Positions 7,586 to 15,323 of a DNA stretch of 64,000 bases are shown here, piece after piece. The notes below the pieces were generated by a model. That model saw only the letters and a list, made by a program, of their open reading frames with translations, was not told the origin of the DNA and ran no database searches. The translations under genes were made by a program, and so were the position numbers. Within the stretch, counting starts at the first letter, position 1, and every line of letters starts with the position of its first letter. The DNA is from Histidinibacterium aquaticum. Its GTDB lineage: Bacteria; Pseudomonadota; Alphaproteobacteria; Rhodobacterales; Rhodobacteraceae. The stretch lies in contig NZ_VYQE01000002.1 of assembly GCF_008710275.1 (NCBI RefSeq), positions 483,522 through 547,521 of the forward strand, written 5' to 3'.

Positions 7586-9403
7586 ATGGAACCTAAGTTT
7601 TTGCGCGGTCTGCGCGCGAGCCTTGGTGCGCTGGCACTCGGTCTGGCCGCCCAGGCCGTCGGCGCCGAGCCGCAGCATGGCATAGCTATGTACGGGGAGC
7701 CCGAGCTCCCACCCGATTTTGTGGCTCTCCCCTACGCGAACCCCGATGCGCCCACGGGCGGACGCATCGTCGAGGCCAATGTCGGCAGCTTCGATTCGCT
7801 CAATCCCTACATCCGCAAGGGCAATGTCCCCTGGCAGATCAGATTCCACGTCGGTGAGACATTGATGGGCCGTTCGCTCGACGAGCCCTTCACCCTCTAC
7901 GGCCTGCTGGCCGAATCCGTCGAGACCGGCCCGAATCGTGAGTGGGTGGAATTCACCCTCCGGCCCGAGGCCGAATTCTCTGACGGCTCCCCGGTGACCG
8001 TCGAGGACGTGATCTGGTCCTTCGAGACCCTCGGTTCCGAGGGTCACCCCCGCTACGCAGGGTTCTGGTCCTCCGTGGAGTCGATCGAGCAGACCGGCGA
8101 GCGCAAAGTCCGCATCACCTTCAACACCGACAACCGTGAGCTCGCGCTGCTGGCGGGCATGCGCCCGATCCTCAAGAAGGAGCAGTTCGAGGGCATCGAC
8201 TTCGCCGAGGAGGGCGACAGCATCGTCCCCATCGCCTCCTCGCCCTACGTGATCGGCGACTACGAGCTGGGCCGCTACGTCGTCCTGGAGCGCAATCCCG
8301 ACTACTGGGGATGGGACGTCGTCCCGTTCCGGAACGGCACCTACAATCTCGACGAATACCGGCTGGAGTTCTTCGGCGACGAGACCGCGGCCTTCGAGGC
8401 CTTCAAGGCGGGCATCGTCACCACCCAGCGCGAGTTCAACGCGGGCCGCTGGCAGGACCGCTACGATTTCCCCGCCATCGACGAAGGCGAGATCGTGAAG
8501 TCCGAGATCCCGCACGAGCGGCCGACGGGCATGACGGGCTTCGTCATGAACACCCGCCGCGCGCCCTTCGACGACATCCGGGTTCGCGAAGCGCTCATGC
8601 ATGCCTTCAACTTCGAGGCCATCAACGACGCGCTCTCCGGCGGAACGCAGCCGAGGATCCAGTCCTACTTCTCCAACTCGCCGCTCGGCATGGAGGTGGG
8701 CGAGCCCGCCGAGGGCCGCGTCCGCGAGATGCTGGAACAGTACGACGACCTTCCGGAAGGCGCGCTCGAGGGCTACTCGCTCCCCGAGAGCGACGGCACG
8801 CTCCGGAACCGCGGCAATATCCGCGAGGCGATGAACCTCCTGCAGGAAGCGGGCTGGACCGTTCAGGACGGCGTGCTCAAGAACGAAGAGGGCGAGCCCT
8901 TCGAGTTCGAGATCCTGCTGGAACAGGGCGTCACCGAGCAGACCCAGTTCACCGATCCCTACCTTGAAAGCCTCGAGCGGCTGGGGATTTTCCCGACCGT
9001 CTCCTCGGCCGACAGCGCCCAGTACAAGGAGCGGACGGACAACTACAATTTCGACATGACCTGGTTCCGCCGCGCTCTCTCGCTCTCGCCGGGGACCGAG
9101 CAGTACCTCTACTGGGGCTCCGAGGCGGCGGACACTGTCGGCGGCCGCAACCTCATGGGCGTGAAGTCCGAGGCAGTCGATGGCCTCATCGACACGCTGC
9201 TCACCGCCGAAGAGACCGAGGATTTCTACGCGGCCGCGAAGGCGCTCGACCGGGTGCTGACCGCCGGCCGCTACGTGATCCCGACCTACGCCTGGAACGT
9301 CAGTTGGCTCGCCCACGACGCGAACCTGCACTACCCCGAGGAGATTCCGATCTTCGGCGACTGGACGAACTGGCAGCCCGACGTCTGGTGGTACGAGGAG
9401 TGA
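7586..9403 (+). CDS. Family 5 extracellular solute-binding protein, YejA-like
   Basis: The 605-residue protein has a signal peptide (cleavage near residue 26, AVGA/E) and then the HGIAMYGEPELPPDF and FDSLNPYI segments of YejA/peptide-binding proteins, which deliver oligopeptides or microcin-C-like compounds to an ABC permease. The length fits the family. No yejB, yejE or yejF genes follow; a strong terminator comes 24 bases after the stop, so it is a monocistronic orphan here. The ATG at 7586 begins the signal peptide; an upstream in-frame start at 7517 would bury it. A weak promoter candidate (TTGATA, 17 bases, TACCGT) begins at 7517. Confidence 0.88.
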   Translation: MEPKFLRGLRASLGALALGLAAQAVGAEPQHGIAMYGEPELPPDFVALPYANPDAPTGGRIVEANVGSFDSLNPYIRKGNVPWQIRFHVGETLMGRSLDEPFTLYGLLAESVETGPNREWVEFTLRPEAEFSDGSPVTVEDVIWSFETLGSEGHPRYAGFWSSVESIEQTGERKVRITFNTDNRELALLAGMRPILKKEQFEGIDFAEEGDSIVPIASSPYVIGDYELGRYVVLERNPDYWGWDVVPFRNGTYNLDEYRLEFFGDETAAFEAFKAGIVTTQREFNAGRWQDRYDFPAIDEGEIVKSEIPHERPTGMTGFVMNTRRAPFDDIRVREALMHAFNFEAINDALSGGTQPRIQSYFSNSPLGMEVGEPAEGRVREMLEQYDDLPEGALEGYSLPESDGTLRNRGNIREAMNLLQEAGWTVQDGVLKNEEGEPFEFEILLEQGVTEQTQFTDPYLESLERLGIFPTVSSADSAQYKERTDNYNFDMTWFRRALSLSPGTEQYLYWGSEAADTVGGRNLMGVKSEAVDGLIDTLLTAEETEDFYAAAKALDRVLTAGRYVIPTYAWNVSWLAHDANLHYPEEIPIFGDWTNWQPDVWWYEE

Positions 9404-9426
9404 CCTCGCACCTCGTCGACTGAGCG

Positions 9427-9455
9427 AACGCCCGCCGAGACCCGGCGGGCGTTTT
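9427..9455 (+). terminator. Rho-independent terminator after the YejA-like gene
   Basis: Perfect 11-bp stem AACGCCCGCCG / CGGCGGGCGTT with a 5-nt loop (9438-9442), ending in TTTT. Confidence 0.85.
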
Positions 9456-9521
9456 CGCATCCGGCTTCCGCTCAGGAACCTCCGTCCCGCGCGTTTCATT
9501 GCGGGCCAACGGAGGCTGACC

Positions 9522-10706
9522 ATGAACGACTTCCACAGCCTGTCCGCCGCGGGCTTCGCCGCAACGGCTATCAGCTACGGCCCCGGCCGCATGGGCTTCG
9601 GGTTGTTCGTGCCCGAACTGCGGACCGCGTTCGACATGTCGACCTCGGCGGTCGGCTATATCTCGAGCCTCGGCTTCCTCGGCTTCTTCCTCGCCCTGCT
9701 GATCGCGCAGCCCCTGCTGACCCGGCGTGGCCCCGAGTTTCCCGTGATCTCCGGCCTCCTGTCCGCGACCGTGGGGATGGCGACCGTGGCCGCCGCGCCG
9801 AACCTGGCCGTCCTCGCCGTGGGCGTCTTCTTCACCGCGTCCAGCGCGGGCTTCGCCTGGACGCCCTTCAATGACGCCGTGCACCGCAAGATCCGGGAGG
9901 TCGACCGGCCCCTGGCGCTCTCCGAGATCAGCACCGGCACGAGCCTCGGTATCTTCGGTGCCGGTTTCGCCGCCTTGGCAATGGTTTACGCGGGCCTGTC
10001 GTGGCGGATGTGCTGGGCCTTCTTCGCGACGGCGGCAGCCCTGGCGCTCTTCGCCAACTGGTTCGCACTGCGCCATGTCGAGAAGGACGACCGCGAGATG
10101 CCCCCGGGCGCCTGGCGCGAAATGCTGCGGGTGGCGGCGCTGCCTCTCTTCGTCATCGCCTTCGTCTACGGGACGGTTTCCGCCATCTACATCTCTTTCG
10201 CCGGCGATCATTTCGTGGACTCGGGCGGTCTGCCCGGGATCCCGGTCCAGGCGACTCCTGCCGTGGTCTTCATGGTCTACGGGGCCTGCGGGCTCGCCGG
10301 CCTCCTCACGGGCCGTCTGAAGCGCGCGATCGGCCTGGCCTGGCTGCTGCGCCTGCTGATGCTGTCCGCGGCGGTTTCAGTGTCCCTCGTTGTCCTGTTT
10401 CCCGGCAGCTGGGCGGGACTGGGGGTTTCGGCGGGCCTGCAGGGCGTTCACGTCATGATGACCAGCGCGGTCCTTGCCTTCTGGTCGGAGAAGCTTTTCC
10501 CGGGCTTCCCCTCGCTCAGCTTCACCTCGGCGCTTCTGGCGACCGCGGCGGGCAGCGTTCTTGGACCGAGCCTCGCGGGCCTCGCTTCGGACGTCTTCGG
10601 CGACTGGACCATGTTCCTGGGGACCGCCGCCCTGCCCGCTCTGACCGCGCTTGCCGTCCGGAGCCGCTTCGCCGGGGAGGAGCCCGTCCGGCCCGAGGCG
10701 GCGTGA
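9522..10706 (+). CDS. MFS transporter, YbfB/YjiJ-like
   Basis: A 394-residue protein with about 12 hydrophobic segments in the major-facilitator pattern. The opening ATAISYGPGRMGFGLFVPEL and the following SAVGYISSLGFLGFF resemble the YbfB/YjiJ subfamily, whose substrates are mostly unknown. There is a conserved FNDAVHRKI loop after helix 4. It is flanked by terminator-separated genes on the same strand and probably forms its own unit. An AGGCTG sequence precedes the ATG as a weak ribosome site. Transport direction and substrate cannot be deduced. Confidence 0.8.
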   Translation: MNDFHSLSAAGFAATAISYGPGRMGFGLFVPELRTAFDMSTSAVGYISSLGFLGFFLALLIAQPLLTRRGPEFPVISGLLSATVGMATVAAAPNLAVLAVGVFFTASSAGFAWTPFNDAVHRKIREVDRPLALSEISTGTSLGIFGAGFAALAMVYAGLSWRMCWAFFATAAALALFANWFALRHVEKDDREMPPGAWREMLRVAALPLFVIAFVYGTVSAIYISFAGDHFVDSGGLPGIPVQATPAVVFMVYGACGLAGLLTGRLKRAIGLAWLLRLLMLSAAVSVSLVVLFPGSWAGLGVSAGLQGVHVMMTSAVLAFWSEKLFPGFPSLSFTSALLATAAGSVLGPSLAGLASDVFGDWTMFLGTAALPALTALAVRSRFAGEEPVRPEAA

Positions 10707-10773
10707 GCCATTAATCCTCCCTCAATGACTTCGTGCTCCCATCGGTCGCAGGCGAAGGCAAAGGAGAGACCGC

Positions 10774-11004
10774 ATGATCCGGACCGACCCCGCCACGTTC
10801 TGGCCCGCCCTTCTCGACCGTCTGGCGACCGAATTCCGGCAGCTGGACCGCACCGCCCTCGCGCGCTGGCGGGGGGATCGCGCCCGCCTCGTCACCTATC
10901 TGGCCGAGACGCATGACCTCACGCGGACCGAAGCGGCGGAATGCCTAGACTGGTGGTGGGACCGCCAGGAGCGAGCGCTTCGCCGCGCACGGCGCGCCAT
11001 CTGA
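10774..11004 (+). CDS. Small CsbD-like protein 1 (76 aa)
   Basis: A small acidic-basic helical protein with a good AAGGAGAG ribosome site. Residues 34-62 (GDRARLV...HDLTRTEAAECLDWW) match the C-terminal module of CsbD-type stress proteins (GxRxxLhxxIxxxxGhxxxEAxxxhdxW) and align without gaps with the same residues of the two following small proteins. The N-terminal part lacks the typical MNWD start of CsbD. The C-terminus is an Arg-rich tail. The function is unknown; CsbD relatives are general-stress-induced small proteins. It is the first of three tandem genes on this strand. Confidence 0.72.
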   Translation: MIRTDPATFWPALLDRLATEFRQLDRTALARWRGDRARLVTYLAETHDLTRTEAAECLDWWWDRQERALRRARRAI

Positions 11005-11083
11005 CCGGCCCGCTGGAACCCGCGGCGAGCGCATCGGTTTCCTCCCTTCAGGATCAAGGGAAACCGACAGGAGAGAACTCGCC

Positions 11084-11431
11084 ATGAACTGGAGCGACGT
11101 CGAAACCAACTGGGAAGCGCATGTGCCCCAAATCCTCACGCGTTGGCCCGAGCTGGAAGAGGACGACGTCCTCGCGACAGAGGGCGACCGCACCGAGTTC
11201 GGCGCTCTTCTCTCCCGCCAGCTTGGCCTCAGCCCCTCCGTCGCCGACAGCGAGATCGCCGACTGGCTGATGGGGCTGGAGCCCGCAGATGCCGTCATGG
11301 ACCCCTCCCGGGACAGTGAGCGGATCAGGGACGCCGCCGCCCATATCCCGGAAGGGGAAGACGTCTATGCCGAGGATGGCGATTTCGGGGACGAAGGCGT
11401 CTCCGACCGCCCCATCGGCCGCGACACCTGA
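11084..11431 (+). CDS. Small CsbD-like protein 2 (115 aa)
   Basis: The protein begins MNWSDVETNWE, close to the CsbD start MNWDQVEGNWK, and residues 33-63 (EGDRTEFG...LGLSPSVADSEIADWL) continue the CsbD alignment. After residue 65 it carries an acidic, probably disordered extension of about 50 residues that is absent from normal CsbD proteins (60-70 residues). An AGGAGAG site precedes the ATG. It lies 79 bases after protein 1 and 22 bases before protein 3 on the same strand, suggesting a common stress-response unit. The function is unknown. Confidence 0.75.
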   Translation: MNWSDVETNWEAHVPQILTRWPELEEDDVLATEGDRTEFGALLSRQLGLSPSVADSEIADWLMGLEPADAVMDPSRDSERIRDAAAHIPEGEDVYAEDGDFGDEGVSDRPIGRDT

Positions 11432-11453
11432 GCGCCCATGTAAGGAGCACCGC

Positions 11454-11696
11454 ATGACCTGGGACCAGATCGCCCGACAGCCCGACCCCGCGCTCCCGCA
11501 GCTCCGCCGACGGTTTCCCCGGATCGACCGCGACATGATCGTCGAGGTCGGCGCAGACAAGGAGGCCGCAATCGACAAGATCGCCGAGCGTCACGACCTC
11601 ACCAAGCGCGAGGCCGATCGCGAGCTCGACGATCTGCTCTTCGCCATGCGCCTGCGCCGCGTCGCGCACGAGAGCCGCAAGGCGATGGCCGACTAG
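11454..11696 (+). CDS. Small CsbD-like protein 3 (80 aa)
   Basis: An 80-residue protein starting MTWDQIA, with residues 34-62 (ADKEAAIDKIAERHDLTKREADRELDDLL) matching the CsbD C-terminal module and the equivalent positions of the two genes before it. A TAAGGAGC ribosome site precedes the ATG, which decides the start over the longer upstream frame. The predicted structure is mostly helical and there is no signal peptide. The function is unknown, with a stress-response role inferred only from the family resemblance. It ends 12 bases from the convergent regulator gene. Confidence 0.74.
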   Translation: MTWDQIARQPDPALPQLRRRFPRIDRDMIVEVGADKEAAIDKIAERHDLTKREADRELDDLLFAMRLRRVAHESRKAMAD

Positions 11697-11708
11697 CTAT
11701 CGGGCCTT

Positions 11709-12332
11709 TCAGCTCTGCGAAGTCACCCAGAGGATCGTCGCGTCCTCTGCGCTGATCGACACGACGTTGTGGCCCATGGTGGCGTCATAATAGGCGCTGT
11801 CACCACGCTTCATGTCCACCGGCTCGTAGAATTCGGTGAACAGGCGGACCTGTCCGGTCAGGACGTAGAGAAACTCCTCGCCGTCGTGCCGCACCCAGCC
11901 GTCGAATTCCTCGAACCGGCGCGCGCGAATGCGGGCGCGGTAGGGGAGCATCTTCTTCTGCCGCAGAGTCTCCGCCAGGAGATCGTGTTCATAGGTCGTC
12001 GTCGCATGCGCCGCGGCCTCGTGCGCCCGCGTGACCGCCATCCGCCCGTTGACCCGCGTATCCGCTGGCGGAGTGAAGAGTTGGGGAATGGAGATGTCGA
12101 GCCCCGTCGCCAGCTTCTTGAGCGCGTCGTAGGTCGGCGACATCTGGCCGTTCTCGATCTTGGACAGCGTCGACCGGGCAAGCCCCGCCTGGCGCGCCGC
12201 CTGCTCCAGCGTCCAGCCGCGCTCTTTGCGCAGCTCGCGCACCCGCAGCCCGAGGTCGAGCGGCTCGGCACTCTCTTCCGTGCCCTCGGCTCGGGCGACG
12301 CGTATGGTGGATCTGGGATCGGTCTCGCTCAT
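11709..12332 (-). CDS. XRE-family regulator with C-terminal cupin domain
   Basis: The 207-residue protein has a helix-turn-helix at about residues 28-82 (LRELRKERGWTLEQ, then ARSTLSKIENGQMSPT) and a cupin beta-barrel at the C-terminus (HDGEEFLYVLTGQVRLF, MKRGDSAYYD). This HTH-cupin layout is common in small-molecule-responsive repressors, such as those controlling amino-acid or polyamine catabolism. The target is not evident; the divergent DsbA-family gene 86 bases away is the nearest candidate, and the shared intergenic space would hold any operator. Confidence 0.87.
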   Translation of the reverse strand: MSETDPRSTIRVARAEGTEESAEPLDLGLRVRELRKERGWTLEQAARQAGLARSTLSKIENGQMSPTYDALKKLATGLDISIPQLFTPPADTRVNGRMAVTRAHEAAAHATTTYEHDLLAETLRQKKMLPYRARIRARRFEEFDGWVRHDGEEFLYVLTGQVRLFTEFYEPVDMKRGDSAYYDATMGHNVVSISAEDATILWVTSQS

Positions 12333-12418
12333 GGCGCTGGCTTAGGCCTGCCGCGCGAGCCTTGCAATGGCGGCCCGCGCCGCGTAGCCCCGACCCCGGA
12401 CGAACGGAGGCCCCGCCC

Positions 12419-13084
12419 ATGGTCAAGCTCGACATCCTCTCGGACCCGATCTGCCCCTGGTGCTACATCGGCAAGACGCAGCTCGACCGGGCGCTGGAGT
12501 CGGCGGGCAACCCCTTCCAGATCGAGTGGCACCCCTTCCAGCTGAACCCGGACATGCCGCCCGAAGGGATGGAGCGCGCCGTCTACCTCGAGGCCAAGTT
12601 CGGCGACCCCACGGGCGCCCAGGCCTACGAGCAGATCGCGGAACACGCCAAGATGGCGGGGCTCGAGATCGACTTCGCCGCCCTGCCCCGCGTGCCGAAC
12701 ACGATCGACGCGCATCGCCTGATCCACTGGGCCGGCATCGAGCAGCGCCAGAGCCTCGTGGTTCAGCGGCTCTTCGAGGCCTACTTCCGCGATCACCGCG
12801 ACATCGGCGAGCATGACGTTCTCGCCGACATCGCGGACGGCGCTGAGATGGACGCGGGCGTCGTGATGCGGCTGCTCGCCTCCGACGCCGACGTCGAGGA
12901 CATCCGCAAGCGCGATGCCCATAGCCGCGAGATGGGCGTGACCGGCGTACCAACCTTCATCGTCGGCCAGCGTCACGCGGTCCCCGGCGCCCAGCCGCCG
13001 GAGCTCTGGGCCAAGGTCATCTCGGAGATCGAAGCGGGCGCGGATTTCGGCGAAGAGGACGATCCCTCCGCCACGCGGCACTAG
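12419..13084 (+). CDS. DsbA-family (FrnE-like) thiol oxidoreductase
   Basis: A 221-residue cytoplasmic thioredoxin-fold protein with a CPWC active site at residues 12-15 (DPICPWCYIGK) and a cis-proline loop GVTGVPTFIV near residue 180. The long helical insertion and the HPFQLNPDMP segment are typical of FrnE/2-hydroxychromene-isomerase-like members of the DsbA superfamily. It probably catalyses dithiol-disulfide exchange on unknown partners. No signal peptide is present. Its stop codon shares the sequence CTAG with the stop of the convergent hydrolase gene. Confidence 0.87.
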   Translation: MVKLDILSDPICPWCYIGKTQLDRALESAGNPFQIEWHPFQLNPDMPPEGMERAVYLEAKFGDPTGAQAYEQIAEHAKMAGLEIDFAALPRVPNTIDAHRLIHWAGIEQRQSLVVQRLFEAYFRDHRDIGEHDVLADIADGAEMDAGVVMRLLASDADVEDIRKRDAHSREMGVTGVPTFIVGQRHAVPGAQPPELWAKVISEIEAGADFGEEDDPSATRH

Positions 13085-13917
13085 TCCGTCAGGAACGCCC
13101 GCAGCTTCGACAGGAATATTTCCGGGCGCTCGCGCATCGGCCAGTGCCCGACGGGCATCTCGTAGAGCTCGATTTGCGGCGCGAGCCGCGCGGCCCGCCG
13201 GGCATGACGGATCGGCACGATGCGGTCGCTCGTCCCGTGGATCAGAAGCGTCGGTCGCTCCATCTGCGGCAACCTGTCGAGCATCGCGCTCCGGAAAGCC
13301 GTCGGCGCCGCTTCGGCCATCAGGAACCGCCTGAAGCTCTGCCGCCTCAGCTGCCGCCGCGCCTCCTCCCTGAGGCCAGCGAGGACCTCGGGCGTGATCT
13401 GCTTTGGATCGGCGTAGACCCAACGCAATGCCGCCCGTGCGGCCAGCTCCCACCGGGCGGCGGTGGCGGAGACGAGCCGCGAGCTGCCGAACCGCGCCAG
13501 CACCCAGAGTGCCGGCTGACCGATGTAGCGCGGCGCGAGACCGTAGGCCCCCACCGGCACCAGCCGGTCCACGCGCTCGGGATGATCGAGCCCGAGCCGC
13601 AGCGCGATGCCGCCCCCCATGGAGTTGCCGACCACATGGGCGCGGGCCACACCCAGCTCGTCCATCAGCGCGAGCGCCCAGTCGGTGAGCTGCCCCAGGT
13701 CGTGGGGTCCGGCGAAGCCGCCCGAGCTGCCGTAACCCGGCAGGTCCGGCGCATAGCAGCGAAACGTGGGCTGCAAGGCCCGCATCGTCTCGCTCCAGGC
13801 GAGCGCGGCCCGGTCCAGCCCACCGCCGTGCAGCAACAGCACCGGCGGGGCCTCCACGGGCCCCGCGATCAGGCAGTGGGTCTCGATCCCCGCGGCTGTC
13901 AGCCGCCGGGTCTGCAC
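13081..13917 (-). CDS. Alpha/beta-fold hydrolase at the end of the ntr operon
   Basis: The 278-residue protein has the hydrolase fold signatures: the oxyanion region LLLHGGG at residues 27-33, nucleophile elbow GNSMGG (Ser99), and a C-terminal PVGHWPM with the likely catalytic His. The GTG start directly abuts the ntrX stop codon with no spacer, so it is probably made by termination-reinitiation. The substrate is unknown; family members cleave esters, C-C bonds or epoxides. Its attachment to the nitrogen-regulation operon may be incidental. Confidence 0.82.
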   Translation of the reverse strand: MQTRRLTAAGIETHCLIAGPVEAPPVLLLHGGGLDRAALAWSETMRALQPTFRCYAPDLPGYGSSGGFAGPHDLGQLTDWALALMDELGVARAHVVGNSMGGGIALRLGLDHPERVDRLVPVGAYGLAPRYIGQPALWVLARFGSSRLVSATAARWELAARAALRWVYADPKQITPEVLAGLREEARRQLRRQSFRRFLMAEAAPTAFRSAMLDRLPQMERPTLLIHGTSDRIVPIRHARRAARLAPQIELYEMPVGHWPMRERPEIFLSKLRAFLTD

Positions 13918-15315
13918 CTAGCCTTCCACATGCGCGACGCGGGCGCCGGCCTTCGTGGAGGTGACGACCCCGAGGCTCTTGAGCTTGCGGTGCAGCGCCG
14001 AGCGCTCCATCCCGACAAAGGCCGCGGTCCGGGAGATGTTGCCGCCGAAGCGATTGATCTGGGTGAGCAGGTACTCCCGCTCGAAGAGCTCTCGCGCTTC
14101 GCGCAGCGGCAGCGTCGCCAGTCCGCCGGAGAGCACGACGCGGTCCTCGTCGGTCGCTGTGCGTTCGTCGGTCGAGGGCAGATCGCGGGCCGTGATCTCG
14201 CCGTTGCCTTCGCCCAGGATCAGCACCCGCTCGATCACGTTGCGCAGCTGGCGCACGTTGCCGGGCCAGGTCATCGTCTGCAGTAGCGCCCGCGCGTCCT
14301 CGGCGAGCGGACGCAGGGGGAGACCCTGGGTGCGGTTGAACATCTCGATGAAGTGCTCCGCGAGCAGCGGAATGTCCTCGCGCCGGTCCTCCAACGAGGG
14401 CACCGAGATCGGCACCACGTTCAGCCGGTGGAAGAGCTCCTGCCGGAAGCGACCCTCCTGAATTTCGCGCTGCAAGTCCTTGTTGGTGCTGGAAATCACG
14501 CGGATATCGACCTCGACCTTCTCGTGGCCGTTGACCCGCTGGAAGCGCTGTTCGACCAGCACCCGCAGGATCTTGGACTGGGTGCCGAGGGGCATATCCG
14601 CCACCTCGTCGAAGTAGATCACCCCGCCGTTCGCCTCTTCCAGCAGGCCGCGCTCGACACCCCGCTCGGGGCTTTCGCGGCCGAAGAGGACCTCCTCCAT
14701 CCGCTCCGGCTCGACCGAGGCGGAGTTCACGCAGACGAAGGGCGCCTGCCCGCGGCTGGACTTGGCGTGGATGTAGCGGGCAGCGACCTCCTTGCCGGCG
14801 CCCGCCGGCCCGGTGAGCATGACACGGCCGTTGGACCGGGTGACCTTGTCGAGCTGCGACTTGAGCGAGCGGAACGAACCGCTCTCGCCCAGCAACTCGG
14901 TCGCGCCCTGTTCGCCTCGCTTCAGCTCGAAGTTCTCGCGGCGCAGGCGGGAGGTCTCCATCGCGCGTCGAATGACGACCAGCAACTGGTCGATATTGAA
15001 GGGCTTTTCGATGAAGTCGTAGGCCCCGAGCTTGATCGCTGCGACGGCCGTCTCGATGTTGCCGTGCCCCGAGATGATGACCACGGGGATGTCGGGATGC
15101 TCGCGCTTGACGCTCTTTAGGATCTCGATCCCGTCCATCCCGCTGTCCTTCAGCCAGATGTCCAGGATCATCAGCGCTGGCGGCGCCTTTCCGAGCTCGG
15201 CCATGCACTGCTCGGACGTCCCCGCGAGCCGCGTCGTGTAGCCCTCGTCGTGCAGGATCTCCGAGATCAGTTCCCGGATGTCCCGCTCGTCGTCGGTGAT
15301 CAGAATGTCGCTCAT
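13918..15315 (-). CDS. ntrX: Nitrogen-regulation response regulator NtrX
   Basis: A 465-residue response regulator: receiver domain 1-125 with phospho-acceptor Asp52 (MILDIW), AAA+ ATPase about 150-370 with a Walker A variant GPAGAGKE and Walker B VIYFDEVAD, and a C-terminal Fis-type helix-turn-helix (NISRTAAFVGMERSALHRKL). The sigma54-contact loop GAFTGA is not present; the region reads LFGRESPERGVERG instead. NtrX pairs with sensor NtrY, encoded 8 bases upstream, in control of nitrogen and, in some alphaproteobacteria, redox and envelope genes. Confidence 0.94.
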   Translation of the reverse strand: MSDILITDDERDIRELISEILHDEGYTTRLAGTSEQCMAELGKAPPALMILDIWLKDSGMDGIEILKSVKREHPDIPVVIISGHGNIETAVAAIKLGAYDFIEKPFNIDQLLVVIRRAMETSRLRRENFELKRGEQGATELLGESGSFRSLKSQLDKVTRSNGRVMLTGPAGAGKEVAARYIHAKSSRGQAPFVCVNSASVEPERMEEVLFGRESPERGVERGLLEEANGGVIYFDEVADMPLGTQSKILRVLVEQRFQRVNGHEKVEVDIRVISSTNKDLQREIQEGRFRQELFHRLNVVPISVPSLEDRREDIPLLAEHFIEMFNRTQGLPLRPLAEDARALLQTMTWPGNVRQLRNVIERVLILGEGNGEITARDLPSTDERTATDEDRVVLSGGLATLPLREARELFEREYLLTQINRFGGNISRTAAFVGMERSALHRKLKSLGVVTSTKAGARVAHVEG

Positions 15316-15323
15316 CCTCTACC

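Noticed and set aside
12329-15208. A 959-codon minus-strand open frame over ntrX and the hydrolase
   Set aside because: It is a different frame of the real genes, rich in Arg/Ala/Gly, with no family motifs.
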